DNA from: Gentiana macrophylla
Taxonomy: Eukaryota > Streptophyta > Magnoliopsida > Gentianales > Gentianaceae
Reading direction: 5' to 3'
Assembly (NCBI GenBank): GCA_026214975.1
Contig: CM047809.1
Span: 29,361,977-29,425,976, forward strand
Length of the DNA stretch: 64,000 bases
Made by a program: the position numbers and the translations under genes. The notes under the pieces are model-generated. The model searched no databases. It had not been told where the DNA came from and worked only from the letters and a program-made list of their open reading frames with translations. Below, one piece after another: positions 1-11,115 of the stretch. Within the stretch, counting starts at the first letter, position 1, and each line of letters opens with the position of its first letter.

Positions 1-1198
1 TTTTGTAATAGCTTAAAATACTTTCTCTTAGCTTAAATCAACACTATTTTAGCTTAGTCTTTCCATTTCGTAGCTCAGATTTCTACTCCAAAGACTAAGA
101 GACCATCTTTTAATTATTTTTCTATTTTGTACTTTTGGATCTAAATTTCGAATTTCTGCAAATTAATGGTATATGTCCTCTTTCTTTCACTTGTGATGTA
201 TTTAATTTACTGTTTCTTCCACGTTTTAACTAGTATAATGAGTAGCTAATACCTTTTCATAGTCGAATCATGTGAAATTTGGTGAAATCGCCCTTTGGGT
301 GATGAAATTGGGAGTGGGTAGTGCTTTTTATTGTTGTTTCTTGCATGTTCCATGTCTTAGAACTTGTTATAACAGATTTGGGCTAGATTGATCACCTAGG
401 TCAAAATCACACACATCACTCTGAAGAGTTGTTCAGATAGAAGGATGTGGGAAAAGGGGTTCTAAGATCACGGCGTAGACTCGGTTTAGTTGTTAAGCCC
501 GAGCCCAAAGTAAGGTTACTCGTTTTAACGTTTAAGCGGCTCTAGTGCAAAACATGTCTTGTTAGTGAATCTTCTTTAGGGAAGGGTAGTTAACTTGGCA
601 TAAGGTGTTAGGAGAGAGTTGTTCAGACCTTAGCACCAGGATTAAGAGTTTGCACCCGTGAAATTGAATGCGAGAGTTCGTTTGTTATTATACACACTCC
701 CGGTTTTATCTATCCTTGGGGTTGAAACTAGCTATTTTGATCATGGTTCGGCTATGTCCCTTAATCTATCTTTAAAACCTAGTAGTTTAATCTTCTCCCT
801 TTCTTTCTTATCTTTAAACTCGTTAGTAAGGATCACTTTAGTGTCGTTGTAGTAAACAAGCACTTTAAAAACGCCGATCACCTAGACTAAGTAACACGTT
901 TGCTTTGGTATTCACAAACACTTTTCCCTTAGGTTTGACCTTGTACTCCTGTAGCTATTCTAGCAATCGACCCGGTACACTGCCGGTTAGAGAGTTAGTT
1001 TGCCCACGGTTTCGAGTCTAAATTGTTTTTGTAAGGGTGAATCGTAGCTCAATCAGCTGACCACCAGTCGAGGGGATCTGTGGTCCCATTGTAATATGTT
1101 GTTGTTGTGTAGTGTATCTCTCCTGTTGGGGCCGCCTTCAGTATGCTCTCGTGTAGAACACGCGTTCCCCAAGTAGGTGTTTCCTGGAACACTGCTTT
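1..1198. other. Unidentified, probably transposon-derived non-coding DNA
   Basis: No convincing gene is visible. The longest open frame is 64 codons and looks like chance. The texture (long non-coding tract, no gene signals) resembles the leader or LTR of a plant retrotransposon. The gag-like minus-strand frame to the right ends at 1199, so the boundary near 1190 may be an element junction. No terminal repeat was found. Confidence 0.3.
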
Positions 1199-1687
1199 TC
1201 ATTTCTCTGGATCCGCAATTTTCTTTTTCATTAGTTTAAGCTCATCCTCCATTTCCGGGGGAGGAGTTGACTTGATTACACTCTCTGTATAGTCCGAGTC
1301 GTCGATCACCTCTATCTGCGGTCGTACATGTCGGGTATTCTCGGCCCGCTTTGGATAACTACGCGCAGGGGCTGCATCGTGAATGTTATCCATAGGCCCG
1401 TGGCATTGGAGTGTTGATCTTCTGCTTTTTTTAAGGACTGAAGTTGCATGACTGCTCTGTTCTACCTCTGTGCGATGGGGTCGATTAGCCTTGATCGGGT
1501 TTTGAGTTGGTTGTACCTCAATCGGAGCTAGCATAGGCGGGGAGAATTTACTAATTGGTTGTGGAGGAAGGCCCCCCGCAATGAGGTTTAAGTTGTAGAC
1601 CCGCATATCCTCTACATATTCCATGTGGGACTTCATCACCAGTGTGTAAGAGCTTGGCCCTGGAGTTGTACTCGCTCCCTGATCCAA
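1199..1687 (-). pseudogene. Gag-like N-terminal fragment of a Tat-type Gypsy element
   Basis: This 162-codon minus-strand frame is rich in Pro, Ser, Arg and Lys and has no recognisable enzyme motif. It is judged a gag N-terminal fragment mainly from position: about 690 bp to its right lies a tRNA-Asp-like primer binding site (2361-2378) and an LTR edge at 2380, in the same geometry as the complete Tat element at 31-44 kb. The frame ends at 1199 with no capsid domain, so it is truncated. It could also be an unrelated chance ORF. Confidence 0.35.
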
Positions 1688-2379
1688 GTTTTACCGAGGA
1701 GGATCTTCGGTGTGCTTACCACGGCCCCTCTTAATGGCCGCGTCCTCTAGCTCATGAGTCTTTGCCTTTTCATTTAACACGCCCCGCATGTCGTGGACGT
1801 TATCAATCCCGCCGCTTCTCCTGGCGGTGCGTTACCCTTTACTACGTGTACTCTGATGTGACGTTGTGCCTCATGGAGGGTCCTGATTTGGCCCTTTGTT
1901 CGGTGTCTCGGGCACTATTACTTTCCCTCCAGCCTTTTGATTTGAAAGGAAAATTGCAGAATATGCTATCTAGGCAAATTGCTGGTAACAAACGCAGGCT
2001 TACCCATTATCCGGCGGAAAGTTTAGCTAATCTGTCTTCAAATTAACCAACAGGCACAACACTTATAAAACTGAATCTGAGAGCATGCATGCGCTGATCC
2101 AAAGGTGGTGATGACCCTACTCCAAACTGTGTGAAGCTACCGGTGGTGATTCTTCTTCTTATTTGATGAGCTCGCTCTAAAGAACGGGCTGTGATCCATA
2201 AAATCAAGAAACTTTTCACTCGAGACGCTGTAACAGCGATGAAAGTTATGATCTTTAGGCTGTACAACCCAAGAATCCAAGCTTTTACTGACTTTGAAGC
2301 TTGAAGGTGGCAGCATAAGTCACCGGAAATGTTTTTAAATATGACTTTGATAACTCTTTTTCCCGGTAATGAAGCCAAC
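1688..2379 (-). other. Tat-like element leader and primer binding site
   Basis: Untranslated leader between the LTR edge at 2380 and the gag-like frame. On the minus strand, the bases just inside the LTR (about 2361-2378) match the primer binding site of the intact Tat element at about 44036-44053 with only a few differences. Both resemble the 3' end complement of plant tRNA-Asp (TGGCNCCGTTNCCGGGGA type). The short open frames here on both strands are treated as chance. Confidence 0.45.
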
Positions 2380-2459
2380 TGATATTGTCAGGAATATTAC
2401 AACGGTGGTGTAGGTGTTTAGAAGGTGGATATCTTGGCGTAGAAGATGGTTTTTATGGT

Positions 2460-2464
2460 GGAAC
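2460..2464. repeat. Target-site duplication GGAAC, left copy
   Basis: Identical to 4414-4418 and directly abutting the TG of the solo LTR. An exact 5-bp duplication is what an LTR-element integrase leaves. Confidence 0.85.
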
Positions 2465-4413
2465 TGTTGAAATAGTGTCCTAAACCCAATCGGGTTGGAC
2501 CGGATCCGACCGGTTCGGGTCATTTCTACTATTTCTTTATGTCTATACATATATTAAATGGCTTTTCTGTTGTCATATATTTGTTCTTTTAAAGAACCAA
2601 TTGTGAATTGTTATATGATAATGTCCTTAGTATGAAACTGTGATAGAGAAACCATGATAGACGATTATGGTTGATGAGATCTCTAATCACTTTAATAAGT
2701 TTGATACTTAAATGTCTCTAGGCTGATGTACTATTAAACAGGGCATTGATAGTATGAACAGGCTAGCACGTATTAGATGTCTTCTGTCTTTAAGGGCAGG
2801 GATAGATCTCGTCTATCGAAGTGTAGAGACAATTGGACTGTATGTGGACGTGTAGTAGAGAATGCGTACGTTAGACTGACCCACTTACACGGATAAGTAT
2901 CACACTATGTGACGGTTGTGTAATTATCCTTAGGACCGGAGTCTACATGGTATAACGGTGTGGATTGTCATGCTTTGACACTATTGAGGTTTCCCCTAGC
3001 CACGGGGCGATCATGCGGTAGTGATTGTGTGTGATACTGAAGTATGCGGAGTATACATGTTCGGTCGTATGGGAATCGCATACCCTATCAGTAGGGGTGA
3101 ATATCCGAAAGGGCCTTCTTATAAGGAATGTCTTACTCTCATGAATCTTTGCGAAGTGGAAATAAATGAGTTACTTCGAGAGGGCATGATATCCATATTA
3201 TAAGATACGGTCGTTGATGTTTTGACACTCGACTAACGACTGTATGGATATTATTACAATGATAGGATTGTAACTTACACGGTAACTGTTTCATATGATA
3301 GGTAGTAGTCATTGCATTTGACTCTTCCGATGATTGGGGGTCACGGTGTGTTGCTAGACGCTATCCCATGATCGTTTGGTATGTAGGGCATTTTCGTAAT
3401 TTGCACTTTGTGTCTACGGCCAACATATTCGGAAGCCTATCGGGTCACACACATAAGAACATATAGCCGGATTAAAATGTGGTTATAGATGATAGCCAAA
3501 TAAGAAAAGTTTATCTCGTACTATAAAAGTTATACTGGTAAATTAATATGGTGGTATTTATTTATTATGAATAAATATAATACAAGATATTAATTATGTT
3601 GATTAATTAAATATACATATGATGTAAGTATGTTGAAATTATTATGTGTATATGATACACATGTATTTTACAAATTAATTAATCATAGTATTATATTAAT
3701 CATGTTGACTAATTAAATATATATATGGATATATATATGTGGCGCAAATTTTGTGTATATGTTGATACACGTGAATCACTATATTTAGTCAATCTTGACA
3801 TTGCATTATTTATTAATATTAGATATTAATATATATAGATTTGCCCACATATGTAAATTGATTTATGGTAATATAATATAAGATAAAGATATAATCAATA
3901 TAAGATATTGACAATATGTTGAAGCATTTAATATATGATATTAAATTAAATGAGATAAATCATTCAATTATATTTTCCTTATTTTATTGGAAAAATGTTT
4001 TCTACTCCTCCACACCAAGTAGGGGCGCCACTTCTACTATAAATAAGAGGTGGGTATCAAACTCTTTTGTATATCACAATTCCAAGAGCTAATAGTTCTT
4101 GTGTAAAATAGAGAGCATCCTATAGAGAGTTGGAGAAAGGGTAAAAGACCGGTCTAGCAACCGCAGTTTTCCAATAGCAATCCATGATGGGATTCCGGCA
4201 GGCTGTTCGTGTGGACTAGCGGTAGAGGCCGAACACTTGGGCGGCTCTATGCAGAACTACTCTTCTTAGACAAATCAAAGCGTCGATATTTTAGATCAAG
4301 CAAGGTAACCACCGTCTTTAGCTTATTTGTTTATTGCTTAAACGAAGTCGATCTTGGGTAAAAGGAAATCGAATTTTTGAATTCCGCTGCGCTCCCACGT
4401 AGATTTCTTAACA
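2465..4413 (+). mobile_element. Solo LTR, 1949 bp, with perfect 5-bp target duplication
   Basis: The repeat begins TGTTGAAATAG and ends TTTCTTAACA, with typical TG...CA termini. It is flanked by an exact 5-bp duplication, GGAAC, at 2460-2464 and 4414-4418. No internal coding region adjoins it, so it is best read as a solo LTR left by recombination between two LTRs. A plus-strand TATA box at 4038-4045 puts U3 at about 1.57 kb. A second copy of the family lies at 21871-23687. Ends and length suit a Copia element with long LTRs, but no coding sequence is here to prove the superfamily. Confidence 0.88.
4038..4045 (+). promoter_or_regulatory. TATA box of the solo LTR
   Basis: TATAAATA in the 3' quarter of the LTR, conserved at about 23316-23323 in the second family member. 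This fixes the transcriptional orientation as plus. Confidence 0.6.
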
Positions 4414-4555
4414 GGAACGACGGTGGTAAAGAAGAATAATGGGCGGTGCTCAGTCGGCGAACACAAAGCGGTAAAGGAAAGAACGTGGTCGACAAATTGG
4501 TAGTGTTTATCTGCTTATATTGAATTGCGTATATCTATATGATTACATGAAGTCT

Positions 4556-4565
4556 CTATTTATAG
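4556..4565 (-). promoter_or_regulatory. TATA box of the split Tat-like LTR
   Basis: Reads CTATAAATAG on the minus strand. Its orientation agrees with the primer binding site at 2361-2378, which lies downstream of it on the minus strand. Confidence 0.5.
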
Positions 4566-5107
4566 GCAAAGCTCTAATTGCGATTAGACTAACAGTGATA
4601 AGACATAATTAAGCGTGATTAAGAAGACATGCAGCTATGGAGGATCGGGCCGAAGGGACCGCTGGTCGCTCCGACGTATGTCCACTGAGAGTGTCCTATC
4701 TTTGCTAAATGCCAAGTATGGAGCGTGCTCACCTATATGTAGAGGGCGTTGCCCGGTATAGCGGACTGGGATGGCGCGTTCGGCCCCCATCCCAAAGGCG
4801 GATGTGATCACGGGGAGCTCGATGGCCCAATCGGCTTACTTCTAAATAGGATGGTGGCGATGGAGGTCAGAGGCTAAGAAGAGACAGTTGCGGTGAGTCT
4901 AATAGTGTTCCGGTTGACCGTGTTTGGCCGCGGCGTATCAGTACGTCACTTGGTACAACCTTCCTACAACCGTTGCACCAGAAAATCTCTCAATTTTACT
5001 ATCCCGAGACTTATGCTCCATTACATCAATATGTGGTAAATGCCTTTGATCACTACATTATTGTGCAATAACCATCATCTCATGAAGACACATTATATAA
5101 AGGATTC

Positions 5108-6847
5108 TGTTGGAAATATTATTTATGTTTTGATGATGATTCGTCATGAAATTAGACAAATCACTTACAACCCATGATGATGAAGTCATAACTAACTGTT
5201 ATAGTGCATAATGGAAGAAGAAGCAAGAAATGTTCTAGAGAAAATGTATAAGTTCTATCTAGAGTCTGAACCTTGTATAGGTTGTTTCAGACAAGCATTG
5301 TAATAGAATAGGAACTATGCAAACAGCTGAATCACAACAAGTAAACTGAGTTAACTAAGAAACTGAGTTCTGTAAGATCAAGAATCGAGGACACTGACTC
5401 GATTCATGTAAGATCAAGAATCGAGGACATAGACTCGACTAAAAAGATCAAGAATCGAGAGACACAGACTCGCGATTCTGATCAAGAACTGAGGTGGCAA
5501 ACTCAAGAAGAAAGTCGATTAAGTCGTGACTATAAGTCGATTCGAGCAAGTCTGTGGTGACTGGCCCGAACTATAGATCATGTAAAACTCGAATAATCTT
5601 AAGGACAAAGATTATCGCTTACCAGAATAGAAGAGATCTGAATGGTGTACTCGACTTAGTCAATTAAAGTCAGATGTCAAGTATACAAGGTACTCAGTTT
5701 TGAAGAAGAGTAGAAAACTGAGTCAAGGCCTTGTTGAATTTAAACTGACAATACGACAAAGATCGTACATATGAACGTTGGCTAAACGACAAGTGTAACG
5801 GCTACAAGAGCTAGTGACCGTTACATCACCCCTATAAATACACAAGAGAATCACTTGAAGAAGGTGAGAGAGAAGGATCAGAAAAAGATCTTTACAAGCA
5901 CATATCCAAAGATCCAGATCCAGAAAATCAGATCATATATATCTAGAAAAGAGGAAGCCAACATAATTGCCTTGAAGATTTCAAAGAAAGATCCAGTAAC
6001 CCATTAAGGGGGAAAGAAGGCATCTTGGAGCTACAAAGCTAGATCCAGAAGAACCAGACAGCTCACTGAATTAATCCTTGATTAATTCTAAACCTAACCT
6101 TTGTGAAAAAGGGTTGGTTGTGCATAGTTTGAAGAGAGCAATTCCACCTTTCTTCATACAGTTGCAACTTGGTTGCCACAGCTGTTGGTGCAGTCTGCGG
6201 ACTGTGGTTGTGATAGTGGTGAGCTGGTGAAGGAGTCATTTCACCTTCGAAAGATCAGTGTGAAGAATGAAGGGAGCAATCATACCTTTCTTCATTATGT
6301 GTAGACAGTAAAACTAGGGTGTCGTGAAGGATTTGTCATAGTGTGCTAGGATTTTGTAACAGCTTATCTCAAGATTCTAGTGATACCTCCTACACCACAG
6401 AGAAGGGGGAGACGTACGGGATTACACCACCCGGAACTTCCATAAACAAATCTTGTGTTGATTTACTTTATGCATTTATGTTTGTTTTATTTGTTGCATA
6501 ATCATCTCATCATTTCACTCAACAAACGTCAGACACTAAATCAGCATAAAACTGATACATAGGAGATCTAGATTCTTATTGACACATCTATTGCACTAAA
6601 GGCTAGTTTTATCCGCTGCCAGTTAACAAGACTAAATATAAGTCAGCATTGACTTAAACTCAGTTGAGTTAGCTGAATTCCGCACAAGTTTCAGGACAGG
6701 AACAAAACTGAGCTGAGTATCAGTTTGAGTTTGACAGAAACTCAGTTCCTGGGGCTTCTCCAGTTTGGGAAAAGTTTTTGGTGACAAGTTTATCACCCCC
6801 CCCCCCCCCCCTTATAAACTTGTGTTAGCCTTTCCAAGGGACCAACA
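5108..6847 (+). mobile_element. SIRE/Maximus-type Copia solo LTR, about 1740 bp
   Basis: Starts TGTTGGAAATATT followed by a GTTTTGATGATG tract, and ends in GGACCAACA. This is the typical start and finish of SIRE-type Copia LTRs. Flanking 5-mers are GATTC (5103-5107) and TATTC (6848-6852), a 4/5 match. A TATA box lies at 5833-5840. A run of C residues at about 6797-6811 sits near the end. No gag-pol adjoins, so a solo LTR is likely. Related LTR material occurs at 19590-21154 and 24386-25437. Confidence 0.7.
5833..5840 (+). promoter_or_regulatory. TATA box of the SIRE-type LTR
   Basis: TATAAATA downstream of an AT-poor stretch, about 725 bp from the LTR start, followed by purine-rich transcribed sequence. 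Confidence 0.5.
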
Positions 6848-7553
6848 TATTCTAATCCTCATTATTCAGGTATGTCCATTATATGCAAAACATAAGTGTC
6901 TCATAGAAATTTCTTTATTAAATACTGACTTGAGCATCAGAGTGTCCCCCAGAGGCAAACACCGGGACCTCTCACACTTTGTGTGTTTTGCTGACCCGTT
7001 CTAAAAAAAACATCTAAAAAGCTAGTTGGATCATCACTCTAAGGTCCAATTACTCGAATCAAAACAATTTCATACCCGACAAATTCCGACAACGCCAATT
7101 GGTGCTAGAAGGAGGTTGCTACTTTCTTGTGTTTATTCTACAGCGTAAACATGACTCGCAACAAAAACAATCAAGCAAATAAAGATTAAATCGTCCAAGA
7201 TCCCTCTGTGCAACACGGAGGAGACAATAATGCACTTGGGAGGGACGCACAGTCTGGGTAGGACGCAATAATAACTTTCTAGACAAGCACACGCAGTGGA
7301 GCAAACTGATATTTCTTGGTCAATTCTCCAAATTGCCCAGCAATTGGTGGGAAGTAATCATAATCTTTTTGCATCACTAGTAAAATATGTCAGGAAATGA
7401 AAGGGCCATGTGCTACCCGAAACCTCAAAAGAAGTAGACGCAACAAAGATACCTGAAAGACATGAGATTGCTACTTCCGGTACAAAGAACAGCCGACTGG
7501 AGAAGTGAGAAGGGAGCTCTATTTATCCAAGGTTGTGCGCTGCCTAAGCCGAG
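6848..7553 (+). mobile_element. LTR end and leader of a second Tat-like Gypsy remnant
   Basis: Contains the motif TTGGTGCTAGAAGGAGG at about 7096-7115, the usual start of the untranslated leader in plant Tat and Athila elements, followed by polar sequence leading into a gag-like frame. No complete LTR is visible. The left part was cut by or abuts the SIRE-type LTR. Confidence 0.4.
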
Positions 7554-7916
7554 ATGGACCAGCTCCTAGAAAGATCAAGGAAGGATATTTATGTCACATC
7601 CCTCTTTACAGTAGATATAGAGCAGTTCCCAAAGACAGATGGGTTCAAAATGCCAAAAGTATATCCGTATGATGGGTCTAAGGATCCTAAAGATCATTTG
7701 CATAAATATATGCAGGACATGATATTGCCAGACCCGGAAATGGTCTGGTTTCCAATTTTCCACGAAGATATCCGCCTAAAAACGTTCAGCATGCAAATAA
7801 GATACGGAAATAATCATAGGAAACATCATGATTCTTTTTCGGAAAGGGATTTATGCAATTTATATATAATGTGTCATAACATGTATACAATATATGATGA
7901 TCCCAAAATTAATTAG
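7554..7916 (+). pseudogene. Truncated Gypsy (Tat-type) gag fragment
   Basis: The 120-codon frame contains the motif FKMPKVYPYDGSKDP near residues 31-45, followed by DHLHKYMQDM. This is the start of the plant Gypsy gag capsid region, usually a Lys-Pro-x-hydrophobic stretch, YDG-x-x-DP, then HL. Similarity fades after about residue 75, and the rest reads into unrelated AT-rich DNA. Full-length gag is several hundred residues, so this is a remnant. Confidence 0.55.
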
Positions 7917-8690
7917 AATGTATTATCTGAAATTGATATTGTTCTCACCGTAATCAATGATAATAAAAATACATTATAAAAGATGTCGGATGCTGTGTAC
8001 ATCTATAATGGATATAAATTTGACGTTCCCACACATAAAACGGCCCTCTGCATAGCTCTCTTTCTTTGTACTTTGAATCTATGATTTGTCCACGTCGGCC
8101 ATGTTTCGCACATTAAGGAACCCAAAATGTTAGGTTTTGTACGAAAATAATGAGTCATCTCCGTTAAAATCATATGATATCATGAATTGTTTGTTCGAAA
8201 AATGAAATATATATACTACGAGGACGGAGGTAGAAGACTGAGAGGGTTAAGTCATACCTAGAATGTTTTTAGTATTACATCAAGGAACCTATTAAGTTAT
8301 CTTAATTCAATTGATCTGATCGATCATTTGAGTATATTTCACTAGTATATATAGGCCACCGCTATGTACACTACAGGTGAGAACCTTTTTGACTATTGTA
8401 ATGGAAAAGAACTAATTTCTTTCTACAACAACCGACGTAGGTAATCCCGGTTTTTTAGCAGGTTTTGTGATATCTCACGTTAAGAACATGGGAAAAGCAT
8501 TACCTCATTATAAATGTGAGACAAACAATGTCCTATCAATCCGAATTAGACCTTTTAGATCAAACGAGGACGGCGATCTAAGCCGTTAAAACCGAATTCT
8601 TTGTGCTCACTTATGCTTATTTTATGAATACCTTTTGCTTGAAAAGGTTTTTGGTGCATGTATTATAAGGAGAATAGTAGTAGAAATAAG
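7917..8690. other. AT-rich intergenic DNA with MITE and TRIM scraps
   Basis: No gene seen. A Stowaway-like terminus (GACGGAGGTAG) lies at about 8222-8234 without a clear partner. The stretch 8480-8600 resembles part of the TRIM LTR at 9286-9810: the same CATTATAAATGTGAGAC and GACCTTTTAGA motifs in the same order. Confidence 0.4.
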
Positions 8691-10244
8691 GATTTTTTTT
8701 CTTCGAAAATACGAAAGATTTTATTAAAACCCGGACTAACGCCACAAAATACAAAGACAATGCTGGACCACCACCAGATACCGCCGGAGCACCTCCCGGT
8801 CAACACAAACTAACAAACATACTAACTAAACAACATGACTAAAACCAATACATTATACAACCGGCTTATCAAGAACAAGATCTCAACAAGAAGTCTTGAC
8901 AGAGAAGGCGAAGAAGCCCATGGAGCAGATCACTTCACCCGAAAAAACACAAGCAAACAGCAAACTAGAGAAGAAAAACAACAGAGCAAGAGACTAGCCA
9001 AACGATCTATGACAGAGAGAAACCAAAGCAAAGAGGAATCACAGCCGGGAGCAACCGCCACTGACCGCTACCACCATAAGAAACGAAGAGCCCGGAAGTG
9101 TGACATCCAAATTCCAAAGGAGAATAGCACCGTAGCTGCAAACTAAGAGCCCGGAGTCTTAGCGAGACTAAGTAGCAAATGTCGATCACCCACCGGAAGC
9201 GCCGCCCATTGCCGATACCATATAGCCTCCCACCGCCAGCAACTAGCACCAAAACACACTAGAACCGACACTCATGACTCATAGATGTAAAGTCCAACAT
9301 TGGTAAGTATTAGAATGCTCACCCTCATATAAGTGTGAGTCATACAGGTCTTGTCAACTCGGGTTAGCCCTTTTAGACCAACCGAGGACAATGGTCTAAG
9401 CAGTTGACCGGATCATTTATGACTCATTTAGCGCTACCAGGCCCGGGTGCGAGGGTGTTCTGAATCGTCGTATTCGTGAGTGACTATCGACGGAATTATG
9501 CGTTTGCCTTTTGTTAGAGACGGTGTAAGGATGGCCTTTAGTTACCTCTGATAGGGACGAAACTGGGACATGTCAACTGGGACAAGTCTTGGCCGTCCTG
9601 GCGAGGACGTCTGTCCCTTATAAGGGGGAGAATGTAAAGTCATACATCGTTAAAGTAGTAGAATGCTCACCCCCATATAAATGTGAGACAAAAATGTCTT
9701 GTCAACTGGGGTTAGACCTTTTAGACCAAGCGAGGGCGACGGTCTAAGCAGTTTTCCGGACCATTTATGACTCATTAAGCGCTACCATGCCTGGGTGCTG
9801 GGGCGTTACATAGACACGGATCTGCCATAAGCAACCCAATGCCGGTGAAGAAAAACAAGCAAGAAACAGATCTGAGCCATAAACGCCGATTAAAGCAACA
9901 GAGGCAAAGAGAAGACCTACCGTCAGATCTGGGTGTGGAAGGGCCCAGATCTGCAATCAGTAAAGCCCCGACACGCAAGACTACCGGTCAACACCATCCC
10001 CAGCAACCAACCTCCGATCAAACACCCACGACCACAAGTAAGTCCAGTGGACTTAAGGAGAACAACAACCAAGGAAACCAAAGAAGATCGCCGGAAAGAA
10101 CAGTGGCAACTAGGAAATAGAGAAAAAGGAAATAAGATTAAGAGAACAAGAAGGAGAACCGAAAACAAGAAGAAAAACGAAAGAAAAAACGGCAGAATAA
10201 ACGGTCGCCGGTGCTGGAAATCGGTAAGCTGCTGAAAGGTGCAA
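8691..10244 (-). mobile_element. LINE-like non-coding fragment, minus strand
   Basis: The left edge is a T-run followed by CTTCGAAAATACGAAAGATTTTATT. On the minus strand this gives an AATAAAATC-type LINE 3' end plus A-tail. The body has no RT and no long ORF. It continues past the TRIM at 9286-9810 and, beyond the younger LINE at 10256-13307, through CT-rich sequence typical of a LINE 5' UTR. An internally deleted LINE derivative is the best guess; another repeat class is possible. Confidence 0.4.
9286..9810 (+). mobile_element. TRIM-like mini LTR element, about 525 bp
   Basis: Two similar direct repeats of about 180 bp (about 9286-9470 and 9633-9810) both start TGTAAAGTC and share AATGCTCACCC, CATATAA, GTCTAAGCAGTT and CATTTATGACTCATT in order. 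They flank about 160 bp with a polypurine tract AAGGGGGAGAA directly before the right repeat. The element ends GCGTTACA and is bounded by (A)TAGA on both sides (9281-9285 and 9810-9814). It codes for nothing, as expected of a terminal-repeat retrotransposon in miniature. A further partial relative lies at about 8480-8600. Confidence 0.65.
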
Positions 10245-10259
10245 GCAGAGAGAGATTTT
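10245..10259. repeat. 15-bp LINE target-site duplication, left copy
   Basis: GCAGAGAGAGATTTT here is identical to 13308-13322. The left copy merges into the T-run that is the LINE A-tail on the plus strand, as expected for target-primed reverse transcription. Confidence 0.85.
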
Positions 10260-10354
10260 TTTTTATTTTTTTATTTTATGAAATGATCTGTTTTATTCAA
10301 TAGCTAAAAATGCTAGGCATTTACAAAAAGTTCGAAAAACAAAATCAATACAAG

Positions 10355-11110
10355 TCACTGTTCCTCTAGGCCCCAAGATAGTCTAATATTTCGAGCCCGT
10401 TCCACCATCTGAGCGATGAAGATATGAGGCGGAGGGCGATTACACTCCTCCCCAAAGCCGTTTGTTGCGCCAGTCCCAAATGCCATAGACAATCTCCCTC
10501 CAAACATACTTACATCTCTGTGACTCATGCGAAGTACGTGCAGAATGTAACGAAAAAGTAACCCAGTCCTTAGTTGATTCCGCGGCAAAGAAATCTCTAG
10601 TACAAGTAGGGTCCAAAAAAAATTCCCAAATTGCTTTAGGCCAGCTACAGTCGCGAAGTGCATGAAGGGATGTCTCCTCAGCATTACCACAAAGCCCGCA
10701 AATATCCGAATCCACCACTTGGCATCGGTATAGTCGAGTGGTGACCGGTAATGCATCATGGCACAATAACCAAATAAACTGATTACCTCGAATTGGACCC
10801 TTTAAGTCCCAAATTTCCTTCCAGATAGGATTTGCACTATGCTGTGCCATCGGTTGCAATCCAATATGGTAGCCCGAATGTATGTATATTGCCCCTTCAC
10901 ATTATCCCTCCAAGTGAGAACACCATCGATAGTATCAGCTCCCTCATCTATTATCCCTGCCCCACTTTTAATACTTCTCCACATAATTGAGCTCCCTTGC
11001 TTTAAAGGCTGATGAATATCACCGTATTTAGCTTTGAGGGCATCAACCCACAACGCTTACTTATCCGTCATATACTGCCAGGCTAGCTTCGCCAAAAAAG
11101 CGCGATTCAT
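10355..11110 (-). pseudogene. LINE C-terminal zf-RVT domain (broken)
   Basis: Minus-strand frames after the RT contain ALWVDALKAKYG and then IWKEIWDLKGPIRGNQFIWL, followed by CGLCGNAEETSLHALRDC. This is the Trp-rich region plus C-x2-C...H...C cluster of the zf-RVT domain at the end of plant L1 ORF2. A stop after YMTDK and a frame change between 11053 and 10859 break it. No RNase H domain follows. Confidence 0.8.
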
Positions 11111-11115
11111 CCCGG

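Larger units (their letters stand above)
2380..4981 (-). mobile_element. 5' LTR of a Tat-like Gypsy element, split by a solo LTR
   Basis: LTR sequence of the minus-strand element occupies 2380-2464 and resumes at 4419 after the inserted solo LTR. The left edge starts TG directly beside the primer binding site. A minus-strand TATA box lies at 4556-4565, about 220 bp from that edge once the insertion is removed; the 31-44 kb Tat element has its TATA about 195 bp from the same edge. The outer edge is uncertain; a CA at about 4981 would give an LTR of about 650 bp. Confidence 0.5.

Noticed and set aside
3021..3203. Sixty-codon ORF conserved in both members of the solo-LTR family (also 22431-22613)
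   Set aside because: Protein identity (39 of 60) looks lower than the surrounding nucleotide similarity, so there is no sign of purifying selection; the shared frame follows from shared LTR ancestry.
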